A stretch of 64,000 nt of DNA, taken from CBDCVY01 sp965223245. GTDB lineage: Bacteria; Nitrospinota; Nitrospinia; Nitrospinales; Nitrospinaceae. The position numbers and the translations under genes were made by a program. The notes below the pieces were generated by a model. The model made no database searches and was not told the origin of the DNA. It was given only the letters and a program-made list of their open reading frames with translations. Positions 50,871 through 59,917 of this stretch are shown here, in pieces (position 1 is the stretch's first letter; each line of letters begins with the position of its first letter). Where the stretch lies: NCBI GenBank assembly GCA_965223245.1, contig CBDCVY010000013.1:2232001-2296000 (forward strand), given 5' to 3'.

Positions 50871-52496
50871 TCAAGAATCCCTTTTTTCAAGCAAAGATTT
50901 TAAAGATGAGTTTACTTGGTCCACCCAATGCTCCAGTTTGAATTTCACGAACATGATGCGGGCCTTTTGGTATGCCTCCAAAGCCTCATCTACCTTTTTT
51001 TGTCGATCGTATAATTGACCGATATAAAATAAGTTCTCTGCAATTTCATGATGGGCCTGCCCAAAAGATTTTATATTTGTTTGCATTGAACGATTTAAGA
51101 GTTTCAAGGCCTTATCATACTCGTTATTATCTATCAATGCAGAACCTAAGAATTTCATTCGATTGGCAACAATGGGATGCTCCTTGCCAAAGTTTTTGAC
51201 ATCGCTGGCCAAAGCTTTTTCTAAAAATTCGACTGCCTTTGAAATGTCTCCCATGGCTTGAAAGGCCGTACCTAAGTTTTTCCAACGCACCGCCACATTC
51301 GGATGGTTTTCACCCAAGGTGTTAAGATCGCTCTGCAAAGCCTTCCCATAAAAGGTAATGGCTTTTTCAAAATTTTTCTTTGCCTTCCAGGCGGCTCCGA
51401 CATTATTCCAATCCCGGGCGACATGAGGATGTCCTTCACCAAAATTATTAAGGTCACTATTCAGCGCTTTATTAAAAAAATCTAGTGCTTTGTCATATTC
51501 CCCTTGGTCCAGCCAAACCGCTCCAAGATTATTCCAGCAAGTGGCTACCCAGGAATGTTTCTCTCCTATGGACTTTTTATATTTCTCTAACGCTTTTTCA
51601 TAATACTCGACCGCTTTTTCAAAATTCCCCTTATTGTTCCAAGCCAATCCTAAATCACTAAAGTTCATTCCTATATCCGCATCAGGAGGATCCGGCAACG
51701 CCTGACGAATGGACAACGCTTTTTCATAACACTCAATGGCCTTATCATACTTTCCCTTAGAATCCCATATTTGGCCTAAGTTATTCCAATCACTTGCAAC
51801 GTCGGAATCCTTTCCGTCAACGCTATTCAGATCCAAATCTAACGTTTTTTCAAAATACTCTGTTGCTTCATCATATTCGCCAAGTATATTAAGAAGCACT
51901 CCAGCATCGTTGAGATACATTCTGTTTTGCGGGTTCAATTTTGCAGCCCACTTATAATTTTGCAAAGCTTTATGGTAATCGATTTTATTTTCCGCCAACC
52001 TTGCAATTTGATAAGCCGCTTCTGCAGCAGACTTCATATCTTGTTTCAATACTTGTTGGAACAACGCCTCAGCTTTCTCGGTTTTTCCTTCATTTAGTTG
52101 AGCTTCTGCTTCTGCAAATTGATCCTTCGGAATGGAAGGTTGCCGCTCCAAAGCCTTCGTCGCTTCAGCTAATAGCTGTTTTGTTTTCTTCAGATCCTGG
52201 TCGACATTTTCCAATCGGCTTTCTGTAAACCCCAATACTTTCTCTAACAGTTCAATTTTTTGCTGATCCCGTTGTTGCCCCTTGTTATATTCCTCTTTCA
52301 ATTGCTTTGTTCTTATTTCAACTTCCTCTTCCAATGCCGCTTTATGTTCTTCGAGGGTAATCCCCGTAATCTTATCTCCATGCACCACATCCCCATCGAC
52401 ATCGCCATAGACCGCATTGTTATCTCCCCGAACAACATGCCCACCCGCTTGCAGATTTCCTTCCTTCAACTCTTTGGATTGATTTTTTTTATTCAC
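50871..52496 (-). CDS. TPR protein with N-terminal GDVVHGDK tag
   Basis: I prefer GTG 52496 (541 residues), which follows AAGAGG by five bases. ATG 52529 in the same frame lacks a well-placed ribosome-binding site, and starting at 52496 places the tag at the same distance from the N-terminus as in the partner. The tag (QAGGHVVRGD, YGDVDGDVVHGDK) covers about 16-42. A coiled coil (HKAALEEEVEIRTKQLKEEY) covers about 50-130. About ten TPRs fill 140-535, many of the kinesin-light-chain/NB-ARC-associated 42-residue type (WNNLGAVWLDQGEYDKALDF, repeated with HPxVA linkers). No ATPase domain is present. Soluble; probably a protein-interaction hub for the neighbouring tagged protein. Confidence 0.82.
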   Translation of the reverse strand: MNKKNQSKELKEGNLQAGGHVVRGDNNAVYGDVDGDVVHGDKITGITLEEHKAALEEEVEIRTKQLKEEYNKGQQRDQQKIELLEKVLGFTESRLENVDQDLKKTKQLLAEATKALERQPSIPKDQFAEAEAQLNEGKTEKAEALFQQVLKQDMKSAAEAAYQIARLAENKIDYHKALQNYKWAAKLNPQNRMYLNDAGVLLNILGEYDEATEYFEKTLDLDLNSVDGKDSDVASDWNNLGQIWDSKGKYDKAIECYEKALSIRQALPDPPDADIGMNFSDLGLAWNNKGNFEKAVEYYEKALEKYKKSIGEKHSWVATCWNNLGAVWLDQGEYDKALDFFNKALNSDLNNFGEGHPHVARDWNNVGAAWKAKKNFEKAITFYGKALQSDLNTLGENHPNVAVRWKNLGTAFQAMGDISKAVEFLEKALASDVKNFGKEHPIVANRMKFLGSALIDNNEYDKALKLLNRSMQTNIKSFGQAHHEIAENLFYIGQLYDRQKKVDEALEAYQKARIMFVKFKLEHWVDQVNSSLKSLLEKRDS

Positions 52497-52571
52497 GGGG
52501 ACCTCTTCCCAAAAACTTTTTAATTCCATTTAAATAACATTAATCTCCCTGAAAGTTTTGACATGCTTACC

Positions 52572-52599
52572 CACTCTTCGCTTGGGAGTACGAAGAGTG
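52572..52599. terminator. Hairpin between tyrosinase and TPR genes
   Basis: CACTCTTCG (52572-52580) and CGAAGAGTG (52591-52599), a perfect 9-base stem with a 10-base loop, 20 bases after the tyrosinase stop. A transcript end or processing site that would separate the two genes; no T-tract. Confidence 0.45.
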
Positions 52600-52619
52600 A
52601 GCGCTAGCCTGTCGCATTA

Positions 52620-55600
52620 TTACCTATTGAACACCTTTTTCACCGCAGGGAAGTTAGCGACAAGATAATCCAACACCTCGCTGTAAGGTTCTCGAATAAT
52701 CATCCGAGTGGGCTTTTGTTGATCAATAATGCTTTGCACTATCCTGGCAAATCGAACTTGATCGGCAGCCGATACTTTCTGATAATTCATTCGACCGACC
52801 ATAGCTTTAACGACGGCTCGTCGGAACTTATCACTCTCCTGACTATTTCCAAGAATCTTAAACGCAATCCGAGGAAATCCCGGATCATTTTTCGCCATCG
52901 GCGACAGCGCCGCTTCCCGGACTTCATACGGCGTTTCCGGATTCATCAGAATTTCCATAATTTTTCCCCGGCTTTGCCGATCCGCAGAAAGGCCTTCTGC
53001 CGCTTGTGCTCTGACTTTAACATCCGGATGATCCAAAAACGGTCGCATGATATCGACATGTTTCGCCGACCCTGCCAGATTCAACAGATGCAACCCCTCC
53101 GCCAAAGGCACAGGCGGCTTGTCTGCATTTCGCAATCCTTCTGCCAAAACTTTGGTGGCTTCCGCATCGCCTGAAGGCACAAGAATTTGAAACGACGTCA
53201 ACCGCAGTTTGTCCATATGGGTTGATAAATTCTTACGCGCCCAGGCCACGACTTGCTGCTTCGCCGTTTCGTTTTTTTCAACGGTAGCTCTGCGAGCCAT
53301 CTCCGTCAACAGGTTGGCTTTAAAATTAACGGTGCCACCTCGCGGATCATTAAGGATTCGGTCACTGGCCTCCAGTAAATTTTTATCCAGCGGAACCTGC
53401 CGCGTGGCTTCCAACCGTACATCGTCATCCTCTTGCGCATTTTGAATTAAAGGAAAAACTTTTCCTCGCACTTTTTCCTTTTCACCCAACATGGATTTCA
53501 AAGCTTTCAGACGCATGGCTTTGGGTTGATTCCGATCCGTAAAAATTTTGGAGAAATCATTATTCACCACGATAAATTTATTCACCAGTTCAATAAGATC
53601 GGGATGAACAAGAATCAGACGGCGGAACCCATAAGGAACGTCGTCGTAACTGAAACCCAACCCCTGTTTCGGGTCAAATTTACCCAGGTAGTCGATCATA
53701 TCCCTCGGTCTTGCCGTTGCCGGACTGCTCGGCCACAAATTCTTAATGGCGGAAGCCGGGAACGGTTTTTGCGGAACAATCGGTCGACTGCGCGGTACAT
53801 TGAAGTTGCTGTTCATGTCCGCCACACTGGCCTGGTTCGGCGGCCGGTCGTCACGACTTCCCGCTCCCTGTGGTCCGGAAAGACTATCCCAGGGCCACAT
53901 GCCGTCATCTAAATAAGCCCCGCTGAACCAGGAAGTATTTCCGGGATTGTTCCAGTTGCCGCCGTTGTCGTAATGCTGTGGTGCGGCGAACGTCTGCGAT
54001 CCACCGACAATTCCAAAGCGTCGCTTCTTCCATTGCCAGTAAGCCCATTGCCGGTCCACCTGCGTGTGCAGTAAATAAAACAGAGGATCGGTTGCCGAAC
54101 GTTGTGGAGAAAGAATATGGCCGCTACCGCAGGTCCACCCATGCGAATAATTATGGGAGTACCTTTCCATAATATTGCTGAAAGACGTGTTACTGGTCCG
54201 CGGACCAAAATTATCGTACTGCATCAGGTTGGGACGACTTAACAAATCGGCCCGACCCGCAGCATTGTATTCGTTTTGCATGTCGGTATTCGGTTCGTCG
54301 ACAAACCGAAAGTTTGACCATTCCGGAAACACCGTATGATCGCTTCCATTACGGCGAACCACTCCGAAAGACAACGAACCGCTGGTTCCTAAATCCGTGT
54401 CCCATCCATTTAAAGGATTAGTCCAGTGAAAGTTGACTGCCGGCGGAAACGTTCCGGTTCCCGGCGCTCCCATGAATTTATTGACAAACACGTTGGGAGA
54501 CTGCCGGTCCCAATTCCAATACGGCAAAGCTACACTGGGATCGATCTTTTGCAGTTCGCGTTCCAGGTGCAATAACAAGGCACGATGCCAGGGTAAAAAC
54601 GCAGGCTGACTGTGGCCCAAATCACCGGGTCCACTTCCAACGGTCGATCCCAAACGGTGCAACTCCTGAAACATCAGATAACCTTTGGAGTTACCGTCGG
54701 CATCGAGTCCGGTGTCTGACAGGTTACGCAAGGCCCGCATAGCATTTAAAAATCGGTCTCGTTCCCCGGTGGTGAGCTTGTTCGCATCTTTACGAATACG
54801 CACCATGAGTTTGTGTTTCCCGATCAGCTTTCCTTTTGCCTTTCCTTTATGAACTTCAATGACGGCATCTTTATCTTTGATGCTGGGGCGACCAAACTTT
54901 CCAGCCACTACAAAGTTCACCCACTTGCCGTTTCGCGGTAGGTCTAAAGTGAGGGTTTTACGAGTCGCCGTGGTGTTGATGGGCCATGGATTTTTATATT
55001 TAGCGAACAGCACATCCCCACCCGCCCGCAACCTATCGTTAGTTAAAACCACTTTGATCGGTTGTGGATTTAAACTGGCGCGACCTTTATAGCGAGCTCT
55101 GGCAAACGTGGGTGCCCACGTGATGTAATCATCCTTGCCTGTCTTCGTCTGATTGATTTGAATTTCAACTTCGAGACCCGGAGGAAATTTCGGTTTTTTG
55201 CAATCGATGCTGGGAATGGTAATGCCGCCGCGTCCAAACCCTGTGCAGCGTTCACAAATGGAACCGGGACCCCGCCCGCCGAATCCGCCCAGTTGCCATT
55301 CCCCGATGGTATTGCCGCGACTCATCGTGGAAATCATTTCCTCTTGTAAGCGGCCCATCTCCGGATTTCTTCGGAACAACTCCGTCGCTCGAAAATTATC
55401 CGCAGGACACAAGATTTGCGTACAAATGCGCTCGGTCAACTCCGGTCGAAACCGTTCTCGAAATCGGTCCACCACGCACAGGGTATCGTACGCGTTGGCA
55501 AACCTCCCCTTATTCTGCGAGCGAAAGGCCACATAAGTTTTGCCTCCCTGGAGATTGGCAACAATTTTTCCATTCTTTTTAGTGAAAGGAACGTCCAGTA

Positions 55601-55997
55601 ACTTGCCCTTAACATATTCTTTAAATTCCAATTCCGGAAATTCTGATGCCTTGGCTTTAATGGTTTTGTTGGGATCGATCTCTACATTTTTTACCGTTTG
55701 CCCCATGCCGGCGTGCACCCTAAACGCCGTCGCTTCGTTGAATAGAAACATCAGGTCTTTTGGCAAAGGAACCGGCTGCGCTTTTTTGAGATTAAGACAA
55801 GGACGCAGCGTCGGTCGATTTAACGATGTCCATCCGCGCGTGGGTGAGTTGGTGATACTTGGATTGTCCGCACAGGGTAATTTAATAGTGGGTTGTTCTC
55901 TTACAGGCAGTTCTCTTAACTGTGCTTCTGATCGATCACTCCACACCAGGAAGGCAGTGATAAAAATCAGAACCAGTATTATGATAAATTTTTTCAT
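52620..55997 (-). CDS. Exported tyrosinase-domain protein with C-terminal HEAT-like repeats
   Basis: 1,125 residues. A Sec signal covers about 1-25. An N-terminal region (about 30-400) is a set of beta-rich segments with several Cys residues. A type-3 copper (tyrosinase/polyphenol oxidase) domain covers about 410-750. Its CuA ligands lie in ELHRLGS, GHSQPAF and LPWHRALLLHLERE (about 445-475). Its CuB ligands lie in YSHNYSHG (about 612-619) and the diagnostic DPLFYLLHTQVDRQW (about 633-647). From about 830 on there are HEAT-like repeats (VRAQAAEGLSADRQ, YEVREAALSPMAKND). Oxidation of phenols or a copper-dependent hydroxylation in the periplasm or outside is expected. Start ATG follows GAGGGGAC. 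The fusion and length exceed typical bacterial tyrosinases. Confidence 0.88.
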   Translation of the reverse strand: MKKFIIILVLIFITAFLVWSDRSEAQLRELPVREQPTIKLPCADNPSITNSPTRGWTSLNRPTLRPCLNLKKAQPVPLPKDLMFLFNEATAFRVHAGMGQTVKNVEIDPNKTIKAKASEFPELEFKEYVKGKLLDVPFTKKNGKIVANLQGGKTYVAFRSQNKGRFANAYDTLCVVDRFRERFRPELTERICTQILCPADNFRATELFRRNPEMGRLQEEMISTMSRGNTIGEWQLGGFGGRGPGSICERCTGFGRGGITIPSIDCKKPKFPPGLEVEIQINQTKTGKDDYITWAPTFARARYKGRASLNPQPIKVVLTNDRLRAGGDVLFAKYKNPWPINTTATRKTLTLDLPRNGKWVNFVVAGKFGRPSIKDKDAVIEVHKGKAKGKLIGKHKLMVRIRKDANKLTTGERDRFLNAMRALRNLSDTGLDADGNSKGYLMFQELHRLGSTVGSGPGDLGHSQPAFLPWHRALLLHLERELQKIDPSVALPYWNWDRQSPNVFVNKFMGAPGTGTFPPAVNFHWTNPLNGWDTDLGTSGSLSFGVVRRNGSDHTVFPEWSNFRFVDEPNTDMQNEYNAAGRADLLSRPNLMQYDNFGPRTSNTSFSNIMERYSHNYSHGWTCGSGHILSPQRSATDPLFYLLHTQVDRQWAYWQWKKRRFGIVGGSQTFAAPQHYDNGGNWNNPGNTSWFSGAYLDDGMWPWDSLSGPQGAGSRDDRPPNQASVADMNSNFNVPRSRPIVPQKPFPASAIKNLWPSSPATARPRDMIDYLGKFDPKQGLGFSYDDVPYGFRRLILVHPDLIELVNKFIVVNNDFSKIFTDRNQPKAMRLKALKSMLGEKEKVRGKVFPLIQNAQEDDDVRLEATRQVPLDKNLLEASDRILNDPRGGTVNFKANLLTEMARRATVEKNETAKQQVVAWARKNLSTHMDKLRLTSFQILVPSGDAEATKVLAEGLRNADKPPVPLAEGLHLLNLAGSAKHVDIMRPFLDHPDVKVRAQAAEGLSADRQSRGKIMEILMNPETPYEVREAALSPMAKNDPGFPRIAFKILGNSQESDKFRRAVVKAMVGRMNYQKVSAADQVRFARIVQSIIDQQKPTRMIIREPYSEVLDYLVANFPAVKKVFNR

Positions 55998-56490
55998 GGA
56001 GTCCCCTCGCTTAAGCTTTTATAAAGCCAGCCCGTTTTGAGCTACAGTTTATGGTTCAGCGTGGCTCCTGTTTCGGCCCCTCCTCAAAAACCTTTTCCGA
56101 AACAGAAACCTCGCCAAAGTTTTAAAAATTTTTTTATTGTGAAAAACGTCGATGCAAAACTTTTAGTTTGTGGGTGGAGCATCCCAAGAAACGGTCAAGC
56201 CCCTTCCCCCCGTTTCATTTTTTCAAAGTTTACACCTCAGGTTCCACTTCCTAATTGGGTGCCATTATAGATATTTATCGAATCCGATATATCGTAGAAA
56301 GCATAGTTCTCTTGTCATACTCTGAACGACATCATCAAATTTGCCTAAGTATAGCTAAAGTCATCCTTTCTTGGGGATAAATTTCCCCTGATTAATCAAT
56401 AAGTTCCCTAATTAAGAGTATTTTCGGCAGAGTTCGCATAGCGGATATATGGTTTCCAAAAGAGTTGGCATTCGGGAGGGAGTGTCCCTA
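55998..56490. other. Intergenic upstream of the tyrosinase gene, nothing recognised
   Basis: Unique sequence with short open frames only. No repeat until 56491. The first hundred bases probably hold the minus-strand promoter of the tyrosinase gene, but no convincing boxes stand out. Confidence 0.4.
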
Positions 56491-56647
56491 TTTTATAAGA
56501 GGACCTTTGCATAACAGTAACTATGGAACAAAACACCATAAACTTAGAGAGGGGACCGATGTGCTCCCTCTTTTTAAAGAGGGCTGGGGTGATTGACAAT
56601 CAGGGCTTTTTCAAATTTCTTACTTATGCAAAGGTCTCTTTTATAAG
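56491..56647. repeat. MITE-like element, best-preserved copy
   Basis: TTATAAGAGGACCTTTGCATAA (56493-56514) and TTATGCAAAGGTCTCTTTTA (56624-56643) are terminal inverted repeats matching about 20 of 23 positions. The interior has AACTATGGAACAAAAC, AAACTTAGAGAGG, ACCGATGTGCTCCC and a CCCTCTTT/AAAGAGGG hairpin. No coding capacity. Confidence 0.75.
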
Positions 56648-56701
56648 AAACCGCAGTTATAGAAATTTCATTTAGAGGGCACACACCCCAAGGAGGACCG
56701 A

Positions 56702-57382
56702 ATGGAAAGAGATGAACTGCAACAGCATATCTATTCTACCTATGTCAACCAACGCCACGGGATGGCTTTGATCACTTTAGTTTTTCCGGCGCTGCTTTAT
56801 ATCGTGGGAAAGTTTAATGGCATTCCTTTAGAAAACTCGATGAGCGCCTATTATTTTGCGCCCACCAGCAACCCGACCGAACAGGATTTCCCGGTGCGAG
56901 TCTGGTTCGTCGGAATCCTCTTTGCGTTGGGAATTTTTTTCTACCTGTATAAAGGCTTTAGTGAAAAAGAAAATATTGCACTAAACATCGCCGGAGTGTT
57001 TGCCATAGGAGTTGCCATTTTCCCTATGGACAGACCTCCCGGAGATGCAAGCCGTTGGTTCTCTCTGCATGGATTCAGCGCGGTCATGGTGTTCTTGTGC
57101 ATTGCGTTCGTTAGTATCTGGTGCGCCAAAGACACTTTGTATCTGTTGAAAGACGAAACTTTGGAAAACCGCTACAAAAAAATCTATGCGACTTTAGGGG
57201 GACTGATGATCGCATCTCCAGTGATCGCATTCATATTGACTTTGGTATTCCAGAAACAGCCCAGCTATATTTTCTTTGTGGAAGCCGCCGGAGTCTGGAC
57301 TTTTGCCGCCTATTGGTCCGTGAAGAGCACCGAGCTCGAAAAATCCAGTGCCGAACAACGCGCCCTCGCTAAAGAGATTTGA
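56702..57382 (+). CDS. Six-helix membrane protein, unknown
   Basis: 226 residues with six predicted membrane segments (about 20-35, 68-87, 93-109, 118-138, 157-180, 187-205). A conserved-looking loop ENSMSAYYFAP and motif VWFVGILFALGIFFYLYKGF follow the first helix, then NIAGVFAIGVAIFPMDRP. The cytoplasmic C-terminal tail is charged (ELEKSSAEQRALAKEI). ATG follows AAGGAGG. I do not recognise the family, but the SxSAYY/YKG/FP pattern suggests a conserved one. It is 650 bases upstream of the protease-nuclease gene, same strand, so association is possible but not an operon by spacing. Confidence 0.72.
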   Translation: MERDELQQHIYSTYVNQRHGMALITLVFPALLYIVGKFNGIPLENSMSAYYFAPTSNPTEQDFPVRVWFVGILFALGIFFYLYKGFSEKENIALNIAGVFAIGVAIFPMDRPPGDASRWFSLHGFSAVMVFLCIAFVSIWCAKDTLYLLKDETLENRYKKIYATLGGLMIASPVIAFILTLVFQKQPSYIFFVEAAGVWTFAAYWSVKSTELEKSSAEQRALAKEI

Positions 57383-58030
57383 TCGGTGGCTTATTCCACA
57401 GGTCCTGAAAGTTGATCTTGCTGTTTATAGTATTTTTTTCTCGATGAGGATTATCCGGAGTCAAAAGATTTTAATATAATGCTTCGCAATCATCTAAATT
57501 CAGTCATGATCGAAAGCACTTACCCGTTCTTCAGAAAATCGAATCAATGGAATTCCGGAAAGGAACACTCCACAGGAAAATTTTCCCAATACCCTCAGTT
57601 TTCGAAAGTATCAATTTTAAGTCCTGCCTACCCTGTAGAGAACAGTTTCACATTTTTCGGAAACCCACAGAATGATTTGAAACCCATGACTTTCAATGTC
57701 ATTCCTTAAAAAGTAAAGTTGATAAATTTATCGAAAACTTTCGGTCCAGCTGATCTTCACCCAAGCAATTAATAAACAATTATTTATAGAAACAAAGCCT
57801 AATTTAACCCGCCTAAAATGGGATTGCTGATCTCACAGAATCAAGTCTCCAATCCATGCGCCACTCATCAAACACTCTTTATCCAATCCCTAACAACATC
57901 GGCCTTAAGTCAAAACGATCTAATTATTGAATTCGGATATTTCGCTTTACAAAATAAGTCAGGTATGACAAAGTTCGTGTATCGAATAAATTTTTTAAGA
58001 AACCCGTTTTTCTCGGGGAGGGGATTCATT
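57383..58030. other. Long intergenic leader upstream of the protease-nuclease gene
   Basis: No gene is supported. A 76-codon frame at 57479 and an N-terminal extension of the next gene (from 57818) lack ribosome-binding sites and protein-like composition. A fragment of the hairpin-element tail (TCTCGATGAGG) lies near 57441. Confidence 0.45.
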
Positions 58031-59851
58031 ATGAACTTACTATCTGATGTATTGAAACGTGATACTGAAATTGCCAAAGAGGTCGAAACCAGAGTAGATG
58101 CCAATCTTTTGCAGCCGACACCATCCAGTTTTATCGAATCTACTCGGTTGAGGTCTACCTTAAATAACATTACAGACACCGAAAGTTTATCTTTAGTAGC
58201 GGAAGAGGCGGTGGTTCTCTGGAATACAAGACCCTCGCTACCCATTCAGGACGATGCCTATGGCCTTCCCGATTCACCCACCTGGCGGGAACGACTTTCT
58301 ACCGCGGAAAGCAAGTTGCGAAAAGCCATTTTAGCCACAGGCAGGATTGAGCTCCTGGATCATCCTTTCAATGCGTTTTCTCCATTTTTTGGCACCGGTT
58401 GGTTAATTGCGGAAGACGTAATTGTGACCAACCGTCACGTCGCGGAAATATTCGTGAAGTCCCATGGCAATCAACTTATTTTTTCTCATAATCCGCAAAC
58501 CAATCAACCCACGGAAGCTCGAATCGATTTTAAGGAAGAGTTGGGAGCGCCTCCTTCAGAACATGAGTTTACGATTATAGAAATCATCGCCGTGGAACCT
58601 GCACCCGGAGCCGATGCAGCATTCTTCAGGATTAAGAAGAACGGACTTCAAATTAATCCCATTGAATTAGTCCACGAAAAAGAAGATGAGTTTATTGCTG
58701 CCATCGGTTACCCCGGAAAAGATCACCGAGCCGATCCGATCAAACTGGCGGGTATATTTAAGGAAGGGTATGGCATCAAGCGATTGGCCCCGGGACAAAT
58801 CATGCCCGGCGGCAATGCCAATATTTTGCACCACGATGCTTCGACATTGAAGGGCAGTTCCGGGTCTGTGATCATTTCACTGGAAACCGGAAAAGCGGTA
58901 GGACTTCACTTCGCCGGCGTCTTTGGGGATCGCAATAGTGCCGTCAAAGCCAGCGAACTCAAACGCCAGCTTACTCAACTCAATATCCTCCCCACATCGG
59001 TATCATTAGATAGAACTCCAATTCCAAGCTCCGAGGAAAAGGGCGACCAGGAGAATATCAATGATCGCCAAGGTTATCAGCCCGACTTCTTAGGCGCGGA
59101 CGCGACAGTTCCTCTTCCTAACCTAAATTCAAATCAGGGTGATGCCGGGGACCCGTTGCATTACACCCATTTTTCACTGGCGATGCACAACAAGAGAAAG
59201 TTAGCCCTCTATACTGCCTGCAACATTGATGGCACTCAGCTTCGCCGGATTCCAAGGTCCGGTCGATGGCGCCTCGACGGGCGTATTGAAATTTCCGATC
59301 AGCATGGCAACGAGTTGTATCGTCACAATGATTATGACCGGGGACACCTCGTTCGACGGCTTTCGCCGGTATGGGGTGATTTTGACGAAGCGAAACAGGC
59401 GAATGACGATACTTTCTTTTACACGAACGCCGCCCCGCAACACAAACGCCTCAACCAAAAATTCTGGTTAGGTTTGGAAGATCATATTCTGGATAAAGCC
59501 GATGCCCACGATATGCGTGTTTCCGTTTTCACCGGTTGTGTTTTTGATGCCGGAGATCCCAAACATAGAGGCGTGCAAATTCCCAGACAGTTTTGGAAAA
59601 TTGTCGCCTTTAACGACAGAGACACCAACCGCCTGCGTGCCAGCGGATACCTGATGGATCAGTCGCACTTAATCGCAGATATGCCCGAAGAGTTTTCTTT
59701 TGGCGCCTACAAGACCTATCAGGTTTCGATTGGTAAAATTCAATCCCTGACTAACTTGGATCTGCAAACTCTAATCGACGCAGATGTATTGAATAAAAAT
59801 GAAAGTTTTGGGCTTATGCCTCTTACATCTTTCGAAGATATTCAATTCTAA
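58031..59851 (+). CDS. Trypsin-like serine protease fused to a NUC1-type nuclease
   Basis: 606 residues from ATG 58031, directly after GGGGAGGGG; an in-frame start at 57818 would add a non-conserved 71 residues. Residues 1-110 are helical (a possible effector-associated or regulatory segment). A chymotrypsin-fold protease covers about 111-325 with catalytic His136 (VTNRHVAEI), probable Asp195 (GADAAFF) and Ser277 (LKGSSGSV, the GxSG motif). A DNA/RNA non-specific endonuclease covers about 375-600 with the DRGH motif (Asp436-His439) and metal-binding Asn466 in FFYTNAAPQ. There is no signal peptide, so it is probably cytosolic. The protease may activate or release the nuclease. It is followed by a coupled SGNH hydrolase; the 54-bp end of the gene is tandemly duplicated. 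Confidence 0.9.
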   Translation: MNLLSDVLKRDTEIAKEVETRVDANLLQPTPSSFIESTRLRSTLNNITDTESLSLVAEEAVVLWNTRPSLPIQDDAYGLPDSPTWRERLSTAESKLRKAILATGRIELLDHPFNAFSPFFGTGWLIAEDVIVTNRHVAEIFVKSHGNQLIFSHNPQTNQPTEARIDFKEELGAPPSEHEFTIIEIIAVEPAPGADAAFFRIKKNGLQINPIELVHEKEDEFIAAIGYPGKDHRADPIKLAGIFKEGYGIKRLAPGQIMPGGNANILHHDASTLKGSSGSVIISLETGKAVGLHFAGVFGDRNSAVKASELKRQLTQLNILPTSVSLDRTPIPSSEEKGDQENINDRQGYQPDFLGADATVPLPNLNSNQGDAGDPLHYTHFSLAMHNKRKLALYTACNIDGTQLRRIPRSGRWRLDGRIEISDQHGNELYRHNDYDRGHLVRRLSPVWGDFDEAKQANDDTFFYTNAAPQHKRLNQKFWLGLEDHILDKADAHDMRVSVFTGCVFDAGDPKHRGVQIPRQFWKIVAFNDRDTNRLRASGYLMDQSHLIADMPEEFSFGAYKTYQVSIGKIQSLTNLDLQTLIDADVLNKNESFGLMPLTSFEDIQF

Positions 59852-59903
59852 AATGAAAGTTTTGGGCTTATGCCTCTTACATCTTTCGAAGATATTCAAT
59901 TCT
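59796..59903 (+). repeat. Perfect 54-bp tandem duplication at the nuclease gene end
   Basis: 59796-59849 is repeated exactly at 59850-59903. The unit is 18 codons long and includes the last 17 sense codons, and the stop codon straddles the copies. The second copy is untranslated and ends just before the AAGGAGGG of the SGNH gene. Confidence 0.9.
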
Positions 59904-59917
59904 AAAAGGAGGGCGTC

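Noticed and set aside
57479..57709. 76-codon ORF upstream of the protease-nuclease gene
   Set aside because: No ribosome-binding site, no recognisable fold, composition like non-coding DNA.
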